DNA of 62,665 nt, taken from NCBI GenBank assembly GCA_022769545.1, contig JALEJS010000012.1, forward strand, positions 1 through 62,665, given 5' to 3'. Numbering within the stretch: position 1 is the stretch's first letter; each line of letters starts with the position of its first letter. Origin of the DNA: Blautia sp. Lineage in GTDB: Bacteria; Bacillota; Clostridia; Lachnospirales; Lachnospiraceae. The notes beneath the pieces were generated by a model. It was not told the origin of the DNA and did no database searches. It worked only from the letters and a program-made list of their open reading frames with translations. Below are positions 35,147 through 44,117 of the stretch, piece by piece. Both the position numbers and the translations under genes were made by a program.

Positions 35147-36021
35147 GGTTTGACAGTTACCATCCGGTAATCAATTTTATATATTTTACAGTTGCTCTGG
35201 CCTGTGCAGTGCAGTTTGATCATCCGGTTTTTCTTGTAATTTCCTATCTGGCAGCTTTTTTCTATTCAATTAAGCTGAACGGGGTACGTTCGTTTGTTTT
35301 TAATCTGTGTCTGATCCCGTTCATTGCAGCTTATGCGATATATTATTCTTATTATAATCATTTTGGCGTGACGGCATTACGGACGAACTTTATCGGAAAT
35401 CGGATTACACTGGAAGCGCTGACGGTCGGCCTGGTGAGAGGTGTTATGGCCGCCAGTGTCCTGATGATTTTTTCCTGTATTTTTACTTTGGTTTCTGCAG
35501 ATAAGATCGTGTATTTATTTGGAAGGATATCACCGAAGCTGTCGCTTTATCTTTCCATATTACTGCGCTTTGTTCCGAGAGTAAAACAGCGGGCGGCAAA
35601 GACAGAGCTTTCCAGAAGGGGAATCGGAAAGGGATGTTTCCAGGGGAATCTTGTCTGCAGATTGAAGAATTGCGGCAGCTTTATTTCCATATTGGTTACC
35701 TGGACGCTGGAGGACTTTATGGAGAGTGCTCAGTCTATGAAGTGCAGGGGATATTCGCTGCGCGGGAGAACGGCATTTTCCATTTATCGTTTTGACAATC
35801 GTGACAGAGGGCTGGTCCTTGTAATGTCCTTGTGTATAACGCTGATGACGGCAGCGGAGGCTTTTGATCAGACAGGCATCCTCTATGATCCGGAAATTGT
35901 CATGAATCGTATCACACCACTTTCCTGTGTGTTTTATGCAGCCTACGCCTTATTTTTATTGCTGCCAATGTTTCTGCAGATTGCAGAAGAAAAAAGATAT
36001 CCCTCGGGATCTGTATCCTGA
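35143..36021 (+). CDS. ECF transporter T component (second copy)
   Basis: This 292-residue EcfT-type membrane protein overlaps the S gene by four bases (ATGA). It starts FDSYHPVINFIYF, very like FASYHPIVNFTFF in the first copy. The coupling motifs SILLRFVPRVKQRAAKTEL and SMKCRGYSL are present. Having two T genes with one S and one fused ATPase gene is unusual and may give a T-T' heterodimeric scaffold or two alternative modules. The terminator of the operon overlaps its stop codon. Confidence 0.87.
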   Translation: MRFDSYHPVINFIYFTVALACAVQFDHPVFLVISYLAAFFYSIKLNGVRSFVFNLCLIPFIAAYAIYYSYYNHFGVTALRTNFIGNRITLEALTVGLVRGVMAASVLMIFSCIFTLVSADKIVYLFGRISPKLSLYLSILLRFVPRVKQRAAKTELSRRGIGKGCFQGNLVCRLKNCGSFISILVTWTLEDFMESAQSMKCRGYSLRGRTAFSIYRFDNRDRGLVLVMSLCITLMTAAEAFDQTGILYDPEIVMNRITPLSCVFYAAYALFLLLPMFLQIAEEKRYPSGSVS

Positions 36022-36031
36022 GGGTTTTTTT
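36001..36031 (+). terminator. Terminator of the corrinoid uptake operon
   Basis: CCCTCGGGA pairs with TCCTGAGGG across a short loop and seven T follow (to 36031). It includes the last codons and stop of the second T gene. Confidence 0.85.
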
Positions 36032-36079
36032 GTTTGTTTAAAAACAAAGAAATATTATTTGAAAACACACAATTTAATC

Positions 36080-36139
36080 ATAAAAATCTTTGAAACAAAG
36101 AAAAATATGTTGAAATTAGATATATAATATGATAACATT
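36080..36139 (+). promoter_or_regulatory. Promoter region with motifs shared by the second sugar operon
   Basis: ATAAAAATCTTTGAAA (36080-36095) and ATAATATGATAACATT (about 36124-36139) recur with small changes at 42135-42150 and about 42199-42214. The second motif contains a -10-like TATAAT. Both operons are flanked by DeoR-family genes, so these are candidate operators. Confidence 0.45.
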
Positions 36140-36174
36140 TAGATAAATCAAAAAGAAAAGGAGGAAAAAGTAAT

Positions 36175-37251
36175 ATGAAAGCATTGGCTCGTTACGGAAA
36201 AGCGTTTGGCGGGTATCGCATGATCGATGTGCCGGAACCGGTTTGCGGTCCGGATGATGTTGTTCTTGAGATCAAAGCGGCAGCAATCTGCGGAGCAGAC
36301 ATGAAGCATTATAAAGTGGAAAACGGTTCAGATGAGTTCAATTCCATCCGCGGCCACGAATTTGCCGGAGAGATCGTGAAGGTGGGCGAAAATGTGACGG
36401 ACTGGAAAGTGGGACAGCGTGTCGTGTCGGATAATTCCGCACATGTCTGCGGTGTCTGCCCGGCCTGTGAGCAGGGAGATTTCCTCTGCTGTGAACATAA
36501 GGTGAATCTGGGACTTGACAACAATACCTGGGGAGGCGGTTTCTCGAAATACTGTCTGGTTCCGGGAGAGATCCTGAAAATCCACAAACATGCACTCTGG
36601 GAGATTCCGGAAAATGTGAAATATGAAGAAGCAGCTGTTCTGGATCCGATCTGCAACGCATATAAGGCAGTTGCGCAGCAGTCTTCCCTGCTTCCGGGAC
36701 AGGATGTGGTTGTGTTCGGAACCGGCCCGCTGGGACTTTTCTCCGTACAGATCGCCAGAATCATGGGTGCGGTCAATATTGTAATGGTTGGTCTTCAGGA
36801 AGACACAAAAGTGCGTTTCGGCGTGGCAAAAGAGCTGGGAGCAACGCACTGTGTAAATGCTTCCACAGAGGATGTGGTAGCCAGATGCCAGGAAATCTGC
36901 GGAAAAGACAATCTGGGACTGGTCATTGAGTGCTCCGGCGCAAACATTGCACTGAAACAGGCGATTGAGATGCTCCGGCCAAATGGAGAAGTGATCCGTG
37001 TGGGCATGGGATTCAAACCGCTGGAATTTTCCATCAACGATATCACCTCCTGGAACAAGAGTATCATCGGTCACATGGCATATGATTCCACCTCCTGGAG
37101 AAATGCGATTCGCCTTCTGGAAAGCGGTGCGATCAAGGTACAGCCGATGATCACACACCGCATCGGGCTTTCTCACTGGGAAGAGGGCTTCCAGGCAATG
37201 GCAGACAAAGAAGCGATCAAAGTAATTATGACATACGATTTCGAAGATTAA
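36175..37251 (+). CDS. Zinc-dependent medium-chain alcohol/polyol dehydrogenase (first)
   Basis: The 358-residue medium-chain dehydrogenase has catalytic zinc motifs ICGADMKH and GHEFAGE, a structural zinc lobe CGVCPACEQGDFLCC and an NAD(P)-binding GTGPLG. The E. coli ydj cluster has two such dehydrogenases, as here. The start follows AAGGAGGAAAAAGTAAT. It is first in a six-gene operon. A secondary alcohol of a sugar acid or polyol is a likely substrate, but this is inference. Confidence 0.88.
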   Translation: MKALARYGKAFGGYRMIDVPEPVCGPDDVVLEIKAAAICGADMKHYKVENGSDEFNSIRGHEFAGEIVKVGENVTDWKVGQRVVSDNSAHVCGVCPACEQGDFLCCEHKVNLGLDNNTWGGGFSKYCLVPGEILKIHKHALWEIPENVKYEEAAVLDPICNAYKAVAQQSSLLPGQDVVVFGTGPLGLFSVQIARIMGAVNIVMVGLQEDTKVRFGVAKELGATHCVNASTEDVVARCQEICGKDNLGLVIECSGANIALKQAIEMLRPNGEVIRVGMGFKPLEFSINDITSWNKSIIGHMAYDSTSWRNAIRLLESGAIKVQPMITHRIGLSHWEEGFQAMADKEAIKVIMTYDFED

Positions 37252-37264
37252 AGAGGAAAGACAG

Positions 37265-38311
37265 ATGAAGAATACGGAAGCAATTCTTGTGACTCCGGGA
37301 ACCATGAAGATTCAGGAGGCACCGGTTCCCGTTCCGAAGGATGATGAGGTTCTCCTGAAAGTGGAATATGTAGGAATCTGCGGCTCAGATGTACATGGCT
37401 TTGAAAGTGGTCCTTTTATCCCTCCCAAGGATCCGAACCAGAAAATCGGGCTCGGACATGAATGTGCCGGAACGGTTGTGGGAGTCGGAAGCAAGGTAAA
37501 AAAAATCAAGGTTGGCGACAGAGTCAATATCGAACCGGGGGTTCCCTGCGGAAAGTGCAGGTTTTGCCTGAGCGGACATTACAATATCTGTCCGGATGTC
37601 GATTTCCTTGCCACACAGCCGAATTACAGAGGCGCACTGACGAATTACATTACACATCCGGAGGCGTACACATACAAGCTTCCGGACAATATGGATACGA
37701 TGGAGGGAGCACTTGTGGAGCCGGCAGCAGTCGGAATGCATGCAGCGATGGAAGCCGATGTTAAGCCGGGAAAGAAAATCGTGATTCTCGGTGCCGGCTG
37801 CATCGGACTGATGACCCTTCAGGCGTGCCGTGCCATGGGAGCGACGGAAATCGTGGTGTCCGATGTGATCCCGAAACGCCTGGAAATGGCGAAGAAGCTT
37901 GGCGCGATGGAAGTGATCAACGGAAAAGAAGAAGATACCATTGCGAGATCGAAAGAGCTTCTGGGAGAATGGGGCGCAGATATTGTCTTTGAGACAGCCG
38001 GCAGCCCGGTGACAGCGAGACAGACGACCAGCCTTGTGATGCGCGGCGGCCGCATTATGATCGTGGGAACGGTGCCGGGAGATACTCCGGTGAATTTCCT
38101 TGGAATCAACCGGGAAGTGAAGATTCAGACGGTGTTCCGTTATGTTAACAATTACCCAATGACCATCGAGGCAATTTCATCCGGACGGTTTGATGTGAAA
38201 TCCATGGTTACGGATATTTATGATTATCATGAGGTACAGAGAGCCTTTGAAGAGTCCCTGAGCCGAAAATCAGAAATCATCAAGGGTGTAATCAAAATGG
38301 AAGATTTATAG
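37265..38311 (+). CDS. Zinc-dependent medium-chain polyol dehydrogenase (second, sorbitol dehydrogenase-like)
   Basis: The 348-residue protein carries GICGSDVHGF and GHECAG (catalytic zinc), CGKCRFCLSGHYNIC (structural zinc) and GAGCIG (nucleotide binding). It is closer in motif to L-iditol/sorbitol 2-dehydrogenases than its upstream neighbour. It starts 13 bases after the first dehydrogenase gene, with AGAGGAAAGACAG upstream. Confidence 0.9.
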   Translation: MKNTEAILVTPGTMKIQEAPVPVPKDDEVLLKVEYVGICGSDVHGFESGPFIPPKDPNQKIGLGHECAGTVVGVGSKVKKIKVGDRVNIEPGVPCGKCRFCLSGHYNICPDVDFLATQPNYRGALTNYITHPEAYTYKLPDNMDTMEGALVEPAAVGMHAAMEADVKPGKKIVILGAGCIGLMTLQACRAMGATEIVVSDVIPKRLEMAKKLGAMEVINGKEEDTIARSKELLGEWGADIVFETAGSPVTARQTTSLVMRGGRIMIVGTVPGDTPVNFLGINREVKIQTVFRYVNNYPMTIEAISSGRFDVKSMVTDIYDYHEVQRAFEESLSRKSEIIKGVIKMEDL

Positions 38312-38326
38312 AAGAGGAGAGATAAT

Positions 38327-39163
38327 ATGTTAGCAAATATCAGATATTGGGAAGAAAAAGCAAAAGCAGGCCATTATGCAATTCCTCATTTTAACGTGTG
38401 GAATGCAGAGATGCTGATGGGCGTTATGGATGCAGCTGAAGAACTGCGTGCACCGATTATCATTTCTTTCGGTACAGGCTTTGTTGGAAATACTTCTTTT
38501 GAAGATTTCTGCTGGATGATGGTATCCATGGCGAAAAAAGCAACCGTTCCGGTTATTACACACTGGGATCATGGCCGCAGCATGGAAATCGTTCAGAACG
38601 CATACAAGCATGGTATGAATTCTGTCATGAGAGATGCATCTGCTTTTGAGTTCGAAGAAAATATTCGTCTGACCAAGGAAGTTGTAGACTATTTCCATCC
38701 GCTTGGAGTACCGGTTGAGGCTGAGCTTGGACATGTGGGAAATGAGACAATTTATGAGGAAGCACTGGCTCACTATCAGTATACCGATCCTTCTCAGGCT
38801 GCAGAATTTGTGGAAAGAACCGGATGCGACTCCCTGGCAGTTGCCATCGGAAACCAGCATGGAGTATATACTTCCGAGCCTAAGCTGAACTTTGAGGTAG
38901 TGGAAAAGGTAAGAGATGCTGTCAGTGTTCCGCTGGTACTTCACGGAGCTTCCGGAATTGGCGATGCAGATATCCGCACAGCCATCAGCCTTGGAATTAC
39001 CAAGATCAATATTCATACAGAGCTTTGCCAGGCTGCTATGGATGCCGTACGTGCCCATGCAAATGAGCCATTCCTGGCACTGGAAAGAGAAGTACGTGCA
39101 GCCATCAAGCAGAGAGCAGCAGAAAAGATCATTCTGTTTGGCGCAGACGGAAAGGCAGAATAA
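38327..39163 (+). CDS. Class II ketose-bisphosphate aldolase (YdjI/GatY type)
   Basis: The 278-residue zinc aldolase has the catalytic/zinc motif HWDHG, the VPVEAELGHVG segment, a second zinc histidine in AIGNQHG and the third in HGASG. It cleaves a ketose phosphate to dihydroxyacetone phosphate and an aldehyde. In the ydj-type context the substrate is likely to be an unusual phosphorylated sugar made by the PfkB kinase three genes on. Confidence 0.9.
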   Translation: MLANIRYWEEKAKAGHYAIPHFNVWNAEMLMGVMDAAEELRAPIIISFGTGFVGNTSFEDFCWMMVSMAKKATVPVITHWDHGRSMEIVQNAYKHGMNSVMRDASAFEFEENIRLTKEVVDYFHPLGVPVEAELGHVGNETIYEEALAHYQYTDPSQAAEFVERTGCDSLAVAIGNQHGVYTSEPKLNFEVVEKVRDAVSVPLVLHGASGIGDADIRTAISLGITKINIHTELCQAAMDAVRAHANEPFLALEREVRAAIKQRAAEKIILFGADGKAE

Positions 39164-39241
39164 CAGCAGCCGTCACAGAGGAGCTGTGACAGTTTCATAC
39201 ATACACATATAAACATGTTTTTCAGAAATGGAGGATGAAAA

Positions 39242-40222
39242 ATGAGAACAGTGAAAATTGGTACTTTGGACAAAGCGATTTCCAGAATGGGACTTGGTAC
39301 ATGGGCAATCGGCGGAGGCTCTGCATGGGGCGGAGACAAAGACAAAAATGACAGTATTGCCACCATTCAGGCTGCACCCAAGCTTGGCGTAAACCTGATT
39401 GACACAGCTCCGGGATACAATTTCGGAACCAGTGAAAGAATCGTGGGAGAAGCGCTGAAGGGTATGAATCGTGATGAGGTTGCCATCATCACCAAATTCG
39501 GTGTTGTATGGGACAGAGAAGGTTCTCTGTTCAACAAAGTTAACGGAAGACAGCTTTACTGGAATCTTTCCAGAGAATCCATCCTGGAAGAAATCGATAA
39601 ATCTCTGGAAAGACTGGGCGTTGATTATATTGATATCTATATGTCCCACTGGCAGGCAGTGGAACCGTATTTTACCCCGATCTCTGAAACCATGGATGTT
39701 CTGAACGAACTGAAGGCACAGGGCAAGATCAGAGCCATCGGTGCAGCGAATGTATCACCGGCACAGGTAGAGGAATACCTGAAATGGGGAAGCCTTGATA
39801 TCGTACAGGCAAAATATTCCGTACTGGACAGAGCTGTGGAAGATGAGCTGCTTCCGATTTGTAAAGAACACGGCGTTGCACTGCAGGCATATTCTCCGCT
39901 GGAAATGGGTCTTCTGACAGGAACCTTCCCGAGAGATTACAAGCCGGTGGGAGCACAGATTCCGAAGAAGTGGTTCCAGCCGGAAAATCTTCCGAGAGTA
40001 TTCGATTATCTGGATGAGCTGAGACCGCTCGCAGAGAAATATAACTGCTCGGTTGCAGATATCAACATGGCATGGATCCTTGCACAGGATGAAAAAGTGG
40101 TTCTGTTGAGCGGAGCTACCACTGCAGATCAGATCAGCCAGAATACCAGAGCTACCGAGATCGAGCTGAGTGCAGAAGATGTGGCTATGATCCGGGATAT
40201 GGCAGAGGCACTGGATAAATAA
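39242..40222 (+). CDS. Aldo/keto reductase
   Basis: The 326-residue NADPH-type barrel has the family motifs LIDTAPGYNFGTSE (Asp, Tyr), ITKFG (Lys), and DIYMSHWQ (His) of the catalytic tetrad, and a C-terminal nucleotide-binding segment (LLSGATTADQISQN). It would reduce an aldehyde produced or consumed in this pathway. GGAGGATGAAAA precedes the ATG. Confidence 0.92.
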   Translation: MRTVKIGTLDKAISRMGLGTWAIGGGSAWGGDKDKNDSIATIQAAPKLGVNLIDTAPGYNFGTSERIVGEALKGMNRDEVAIITKFGVVWDREGSLFNKVNGRQLYWNLSRESILEEIDKSLERLGVDYIDIYMSHWQAVEPYFTPISETMDVLNELKAQGKIRAIGAANVSPAQVEEYLKWGSLDIVQAKYSVLDRAVEDELLPICKEHGVALQAYSPLEMGLLTGTFPRDYKPVGAQIPKKWFQPENLPRVFDYLDELRPLAEKYNCSVADINMAWILAQDEKVVLLSGATTADQISQNTRATEIELSAEDVAMIRDMAEALDK

Positions 40223-40247
40223 AGAAAAAAGCGACCGGAGGACAGAA

Positions 40248-41216
40248 ATGAATATGAATGATACTTGTGATGTGGTAATCGTGGGAGCTGCCCATATGGA
40301 TCTGCAGCTTTATCCGGTGGGGCGTGAAGTATTGGATGTGGCATCCTATCCAGTGAAGGAAATGGTCTGGTCTGTGGGCGGCGATTCCCTGAATGAATCG
40401 ACCATCATTACCCGCCTGGGGCATAATGTAAAACTGGTGAGCTGCATCGGAGATGATATGATCGGTTCCATGGTTGTGGAACACTGCGAAAAAAACAATA
40501 TTGATACGACCTATCTGAAAAGAGACAAAAATAAAGTGACGGGAATCAACGTTGGCCTGATCGGTGACGACGGAGAACGTACCTTTATCAATAACCGAAG
40601 CGGAAGTATCTGGACCTTCTGTCCGGAAGATGTGGAAATGGATGCCGTATGCGGAGGACAGATTCTGTCCTTCGCAAGCATCTTCAACAATCCTCTTCTG
40701 GATGAAAGCCTTATGATTCCGTTGTTTGAGCGGGCAAAAGCCCAGGGAATGATCATCTGTGCGGATATTGTCGGCGCCAAACGCGGAGAGAAGCTGGAGG
40801 ATATTAAGAAACCACTGTCTTATGTGGATTATTTCTTCCCCAATTATGATGAGGCAAAGGAACTGGTGGAAAAAGATGACCCGGATGAAATAGCGGACGT
40901 CCTGCTTTCTCTTGGCGTGAAAAATGTGATCATCAAGATCGGAAAAAAAGGCTGTCTGGTAAAAAACAGCAGGGAGCGTTTTATTGTTCCTGGATATCCA
41001 AAGTCCAACTGCATTGATACCACAGGAGCAGGAGACAATTTTGCTTCCGGATTTATCTGCGGACTCCTGGAAGGAAAAAGTCTGAAGGAATGCGCGGAAT
41101 TTGCTAACTGCACAGCGTCCATCGCGGTGGAGGCTGTCGGGGCAACAGATGGAGTAAAGAGCCGAGAACAGGTAGATGAGCGCTATCGGGAATACTTAAA
41201 GCTGATAAGCGATTGA
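40248..41216 (+). CDS. PfkB-family carbohydrate kinase
   Basis: The 322-residue ribokinase-like enzyme has the N-terminal GGDSLNESTIITRLG substrate region and the C-terminal catalytic DTTGAGDNFASGF with the base aspartate. It phosphorylates the sugar that the class II aldolase then cleaves. GGAGGACAGAA precedes the ATG; a second ATG two codons on is possible. Confidence 0.92.
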   Translation: MNMNDTCDVVIVGAAHMDLQLYPVGREVLDVASYPVKEMVWSVGGDSLNESTIITRLGHNVKLVSCIGDDMIGSMVVEHCEKNNIDTTYLKRDKNKVTGINVGLIGDDGERTFINNRSGSIWTFCPEDVEMDAVCGGQILSFASIFNNPLLDESLMIPLFERAKAQGMIICADIVGAKRGEKLEDIKKPLSYVDYFFPNYDEAKELVEKDDPDEIADVLLSLGVKNVIIKIGKKGCLVKNSRERFIVPGYPKSNCIDTTGAGDNFASGFICGLLEGKSLKECAEFANCTASIAVEAVGATDGVKSREQVDERYREYLKLISD

Positions 41217-41226
41217 GAGGTGGAGC

Positions 41227-41997
41227 ATGGCTCAAAAAGAACGGCTGGAACAGATTGAACAGATGATCCGGGAAGAGAAAAGGGTCACCGTAACAGATCT
41301 GAGCGATCGTCTGGGGGTAACACCGGAGACGATACGCAGGGATCTGGAGAAACTCGAGGATAAGCAGCTGCTCACCAGAACTTACGGCGGCGCCGTACTG
41401 CGGCAGGGAAATGTGCCTGAGAAGGTGAGCTTTCAATACCGGGAAAAAACAAATGTGGAGGCAAAGCATGTGATCGCACAGCTGGCAGCCGGCCAGGTGC
41501 CTGCGAATGCCAGCATCGGGTGTGATGCCAGTTCTACATCCATGGAGTTTTTGAATGTATTGAAAGACAGAAGTGATGTGCTTGTCCTGACCAATTCTGC
41601 AAAAGCCATTCAGGACCTGGATAGCTATGAATTCAGACTGCTGTCCACGGGAGGCTATGTGAATACGCAGTCGTATTCCATGCAGGGCGGGACAGCCAGA
41701 AATCTGATTCAGGAATATTATCTTGATCAGATCTTCATGAGCTGTAAAGGAATCGGATATGACGGAGGCATTTTTGATTCTCACGAACTGGAAATCGATA
41801 TGAAAAAATCCATGCTGGAGCAGGGCGGAAAACGCTATCTCCTTGTGGATCATATGAAATTCGGAAATGTTGGTTTTACAAAACTGGCAAATCTCAGACA
41901 GATGGATGTGGTCATCACAGACCGGAAACCGTCCGTGGAATGGATGGATCTGTTTGAAAAAAATGGGCTCCAGGTATTGTATCCGAAGGAGGACTGA
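41227..41997 (+). CDS. DeoR/GlpR-family repressor (first)
   Basis: The 256-residue regulator has an N-terminal winged helix (RVTVTDLSDRLGVTPETIRR, about 20-39), LTRTYGGAVL and a C-terminal sugar-phosphate-binding domain with GCDASST. It ends the ydj-like operon and probably represses it until the phosphorylated substrate appears. A close paralogue lies at 52036. GAGAGGTGGAGC precedes the ATG. Confidence 0.92.
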   Translation: MAQKERLEQIEQMIREEKRVTVTDLSDRLGVTPETIRRDLEKLEDKQLLTRTYGGAVLRQGNVPEKVSFQYREKTNVEAKHVIAQLAAGQVPANASIGCDASSTSMEFLNVLKDRSDVLVLTNSAKAIQDLDSYEFRLLSTGGYVNTQSYSMQGGTARNLIQEYYLDQIFMSCKGIGYDGGIFDSHELEIDMKKSMLEQGGKRYLLVDHMKFGNVGFTKLANLRQMDVVITDRKPSVEWMDLFEKNGLQVLYPKED

Positions 41998-42017
41998 GGC
42001 ACTGCAATCAGAAAACC

Positions 42018-42085
42018 GGCATTCTGCAGAAATGCAGAATGCCTTTGTTGTATCAGGGGAAAAATCTGTTTTTCTGTGATACAAC
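42018..42085 (+). terminator. Terminator with a second hairpin after the ydj-like operon
   Basis: GGCATTCTGCA (42018-42028), a GAAA loop and TGCAGAATGCC (42033-42043) are followed by TTTGTTG. Directly after, GTTGTATCA (42047-42055) pairs with TGATACAAC (42077-42085), with T-rich sequence beyond. Confidence 0.8.
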
Positions 42086-42134
42086 AGGGCCCTTTTCAAT
42101 TTTCTTTTTTTAAGTTTTAATTACCGAAAAAAAG

Positions 42135-42216
42135 ATAAAAATCTTTGAAAACAACAAAAAAATATTAAAAACCAACAAAAAGAACTTGAAAAACAAACAA
42201 TAATATGGTAGCATTA
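42135..42216 (+). promoter_or_regulatory. Promoter/operator region of the ABC-transporter sugar operon
   Basis: This A-rich region repeats the two motifs at 36080-36139 (ATAAAAATCTTTGAAA and TAATATGGTAGCATTA) and has several spaced AACAA direct repeats between. No ideal -35 box is apparent, which may mean that an activator is needed. Assignment to a DeoR protein is inference. Confidence 0.4.
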
Positions 42217-42245
42217 TATTAACAAAAAAAAGGGGGAAACTGCTG

Positions 42246-43106
42246 ATGAGTATTTTTTTGCAGACCTTGTACGAAGGCATTATTAATGGATCTGCTCTGG
42301 CGTTGATTGCCATGGGTATTGCACTTGTATGGGGCGTAATGGGGATTTTGAGCTTCTCACAGGGCGAATTTCTGATGATAGCCATGTTTGCAGCTTATTA
42401 CCTGAATCTTTACCTGGGACTGGATCCCATCCTGTCACTTCCGTTCTGCATGATTATCATGTTCTGTATCGGATACTTTATCTACAAGCTGATCATTGCG
42501 AGGGCACTGAGAGGACCGGTTCTCGGCCAGCGACTGATCACCTTCGCACTCAGTATGGTGCTGATCAACATGGCACTTCTGTTCTTCAGCGGTGATTTCA
42601 AAACGATCCGGGAAGTTGCAATCAGCGGCTCTGTGGATCTGGGCGTGATCATTGTGGCAAAGAACAAACTGGTTCCTTTTGTGATTTCCATGATTGTAGC
42701 AGCATTCATGTTCTGGTTCCTGAATAAAACACGTATTGGTAAAGCCATCCGTGCAACCTCCATGAACAAGACAGCGGCCGGTCTGGTGGGGATTGACTCT
42801 GAGAAAGCATACGCATTTGCGTTTGGTCTTTCTGCAGCCATCGCAGGTGCAGCCGGATGTGCACTGACCTATTACTATTATGTATACCCAAGTGTAGGTG
42901 CAAACTTCCAGCTGTTCGGTTTCATCGCAGTTGTTATGGGAGGCTTCGGAAGCATCCCGGGAGCACTTCTGGGAGGAATGATCATGGGTATTGCGGACTC
43001 CCTTACCGGTGTTTATTTCAGCCCATCCTTCAAATATGTAGGTATTTGTGTGGCGTTCCTGCTGATTGTCCAGTTCAAACCAAAAGGATTATTCGGAGGT
43101 AAGTAA
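42246..43106 (+). CDS. Branched-chain-amino-acid-type ABC permease (LivH-like)
   Basis: This 286-residue membrane protein of the LivH family has eight or so helices and the family's LALIAMGIALVWGVMGILSF start. GRAIRATS-type coupling-loop sequence is seen as IGKAIRATSMNKTAAGLVGI. It is first in a nine-gene operon. Despite the family name, its neighbours are carbohydrate enzymes, so the substrate is probably not an amino acid. Confidence 0.9.
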   Translation: MSIFLQTLYEGIINGSALALIAMGIALVWGVMGILSFSQGEFLMIAMFAAYYLNLYLGLDPILSLPFCMIIMFCIGYFIYKLIIARALRGPVLGQRLITFALSMVLINMALLFFSGDFKTIREVAISGSVDLGVIIVAKNKLVPFVISMIVAAFMFWFLNKTRIGKAIRATSMNKTAAGLVGIDSEKAYAFAFGLSAAIAGAAGCALTYYYYVYPSVGANFQLFGFIAVVMGGFGSIPGALLGGMIMGIADSLTGVYFSPSFKYVGICVAFLLIVQFKPKGLFGGK

Positions 43107-43107
43107 G

Positions 43108-44115
43108 ATGGGAAAATTTGTGTCGAATAATAAAAAATGGTTCATGGGGTTGGCTGCCTGTCTCGTAGTGGCAATCCTCTTCCCCCAGGTTGTAAGAGTT
43201 CGTTTTGTATGGAACCTGCTTTCACTGATTATGGTATGGGCAGTTGTCGGAATGGGATGGAACGTCATCGGCGGCTACTGCGGCCAGGTATCCAACGGTC
43301 ACAGCCTTTTCTACGGAATCGGCGCTTACACGGTAGCAATTACCTGTCAGTACTGGAAAATTCCGCCGTGGATCTCCATCTGGCTCGGAGTTGCAATTTC
43401 TGTAGCAGTTGCATTTGTTGTAGGTAAACCGCTTCTGAGACTGAAAGGTCATGTGTTTGCCATTTCCACCATGGCACTGGCGGAATGTGCACGAATCATT
43501 TTCGTAAACTGGAAATGGGTCGGCGGTGCTACCGGTGTATACATTTATACCAAGGGTGTAAATGAATATCTGTATATGCAGTTTAAAAATCCGCTGAATT
43601 ACTATTATGTATTCCTGATCTTTGTGGTTGCGATCCTGATCCTGATCAAGGTGCTGGATAAATCAAAATTCTTCTATTACTTAAGAACCATCAAGGGAAA
43701 TGAGATGGCAGCGGAAAGTGTTGGTATCAACGCGGCAAAATACAAAAACCGGGCATATATGCTCAGTGCGGCAATCGTCAGCATCGGCGGAAGCCTGTAT
43801 GCACAGTTCATTCTTTACATTGACCCGTCCACAATGATGACACTGAATATCTCCATGATGATCGTACTTACCGCAGTTATGGGCGGTGTCGGTACCGTGG
43901 AAGGCCCGATTCTGGGAGCCATCGTTCTGACAACCATTTCGGAGTATTCCAGAGTATATCTTGGTCAGTATGGCGGACTGGATCTGATTCTTTATGGTGT
44001 ACTGGTAATTTTGATTGTACTCTTTGTTCCTGGCGGTATTCTTTCCATTTTCCACAAATGGTCGGAAAAAAGACATGCCTCCAAACAGGGAAAGAGTGAA
44101 GTGGTAGGAGGCTGA
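43108..44115 (+). CDS. Branched-chain-amino-acid-type ABC permease (LivM-like)
   Basis: In this 335-residue partner permease, GWNVIGGYCGQVSNGHSLFYGIG (about 46-68) contains the LivM hallmark GYCGQ.S.GH. The coupling loop IKGNEMAAESVGINAAKYK follows near the middle. The start at 43108 is chosen because GGAGGTAAGTAAG is immediately upstream; an earlier in-frame start overlaps livH by 41 bases. Confidence 0.9.
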   Translation: MGKFVSNNKKWFMGLAACLVVAILFPQVVRVRFVWNLLSLIMVWAVVGMGWNVIGGYCGQVSNGHSLFYGIGAYTVAITCQYWKIPPWISIWLGVAISVAVAFVVGKPLLRLKGHVFAISTMALAECARIIFVNWKWVGGATGVYIYTKGVNEYLYMQFKNPLNYYYVFLIFVVAILILIKVLDKSKFFYYLRTIKGNEMAAESVGINAAKYKNRAYMLSAAIVSIGGSLYAQFILYIDPSTMMTLNISMMIVLTAVMGGVGTVEGPILGAIVLTTISEYSRVYLGQYGGLDLILYGVLVILIVLFVPGGILSIFHKWSEKRHASKQGKSEVVGG

Positions 44116-44117
44116 TT

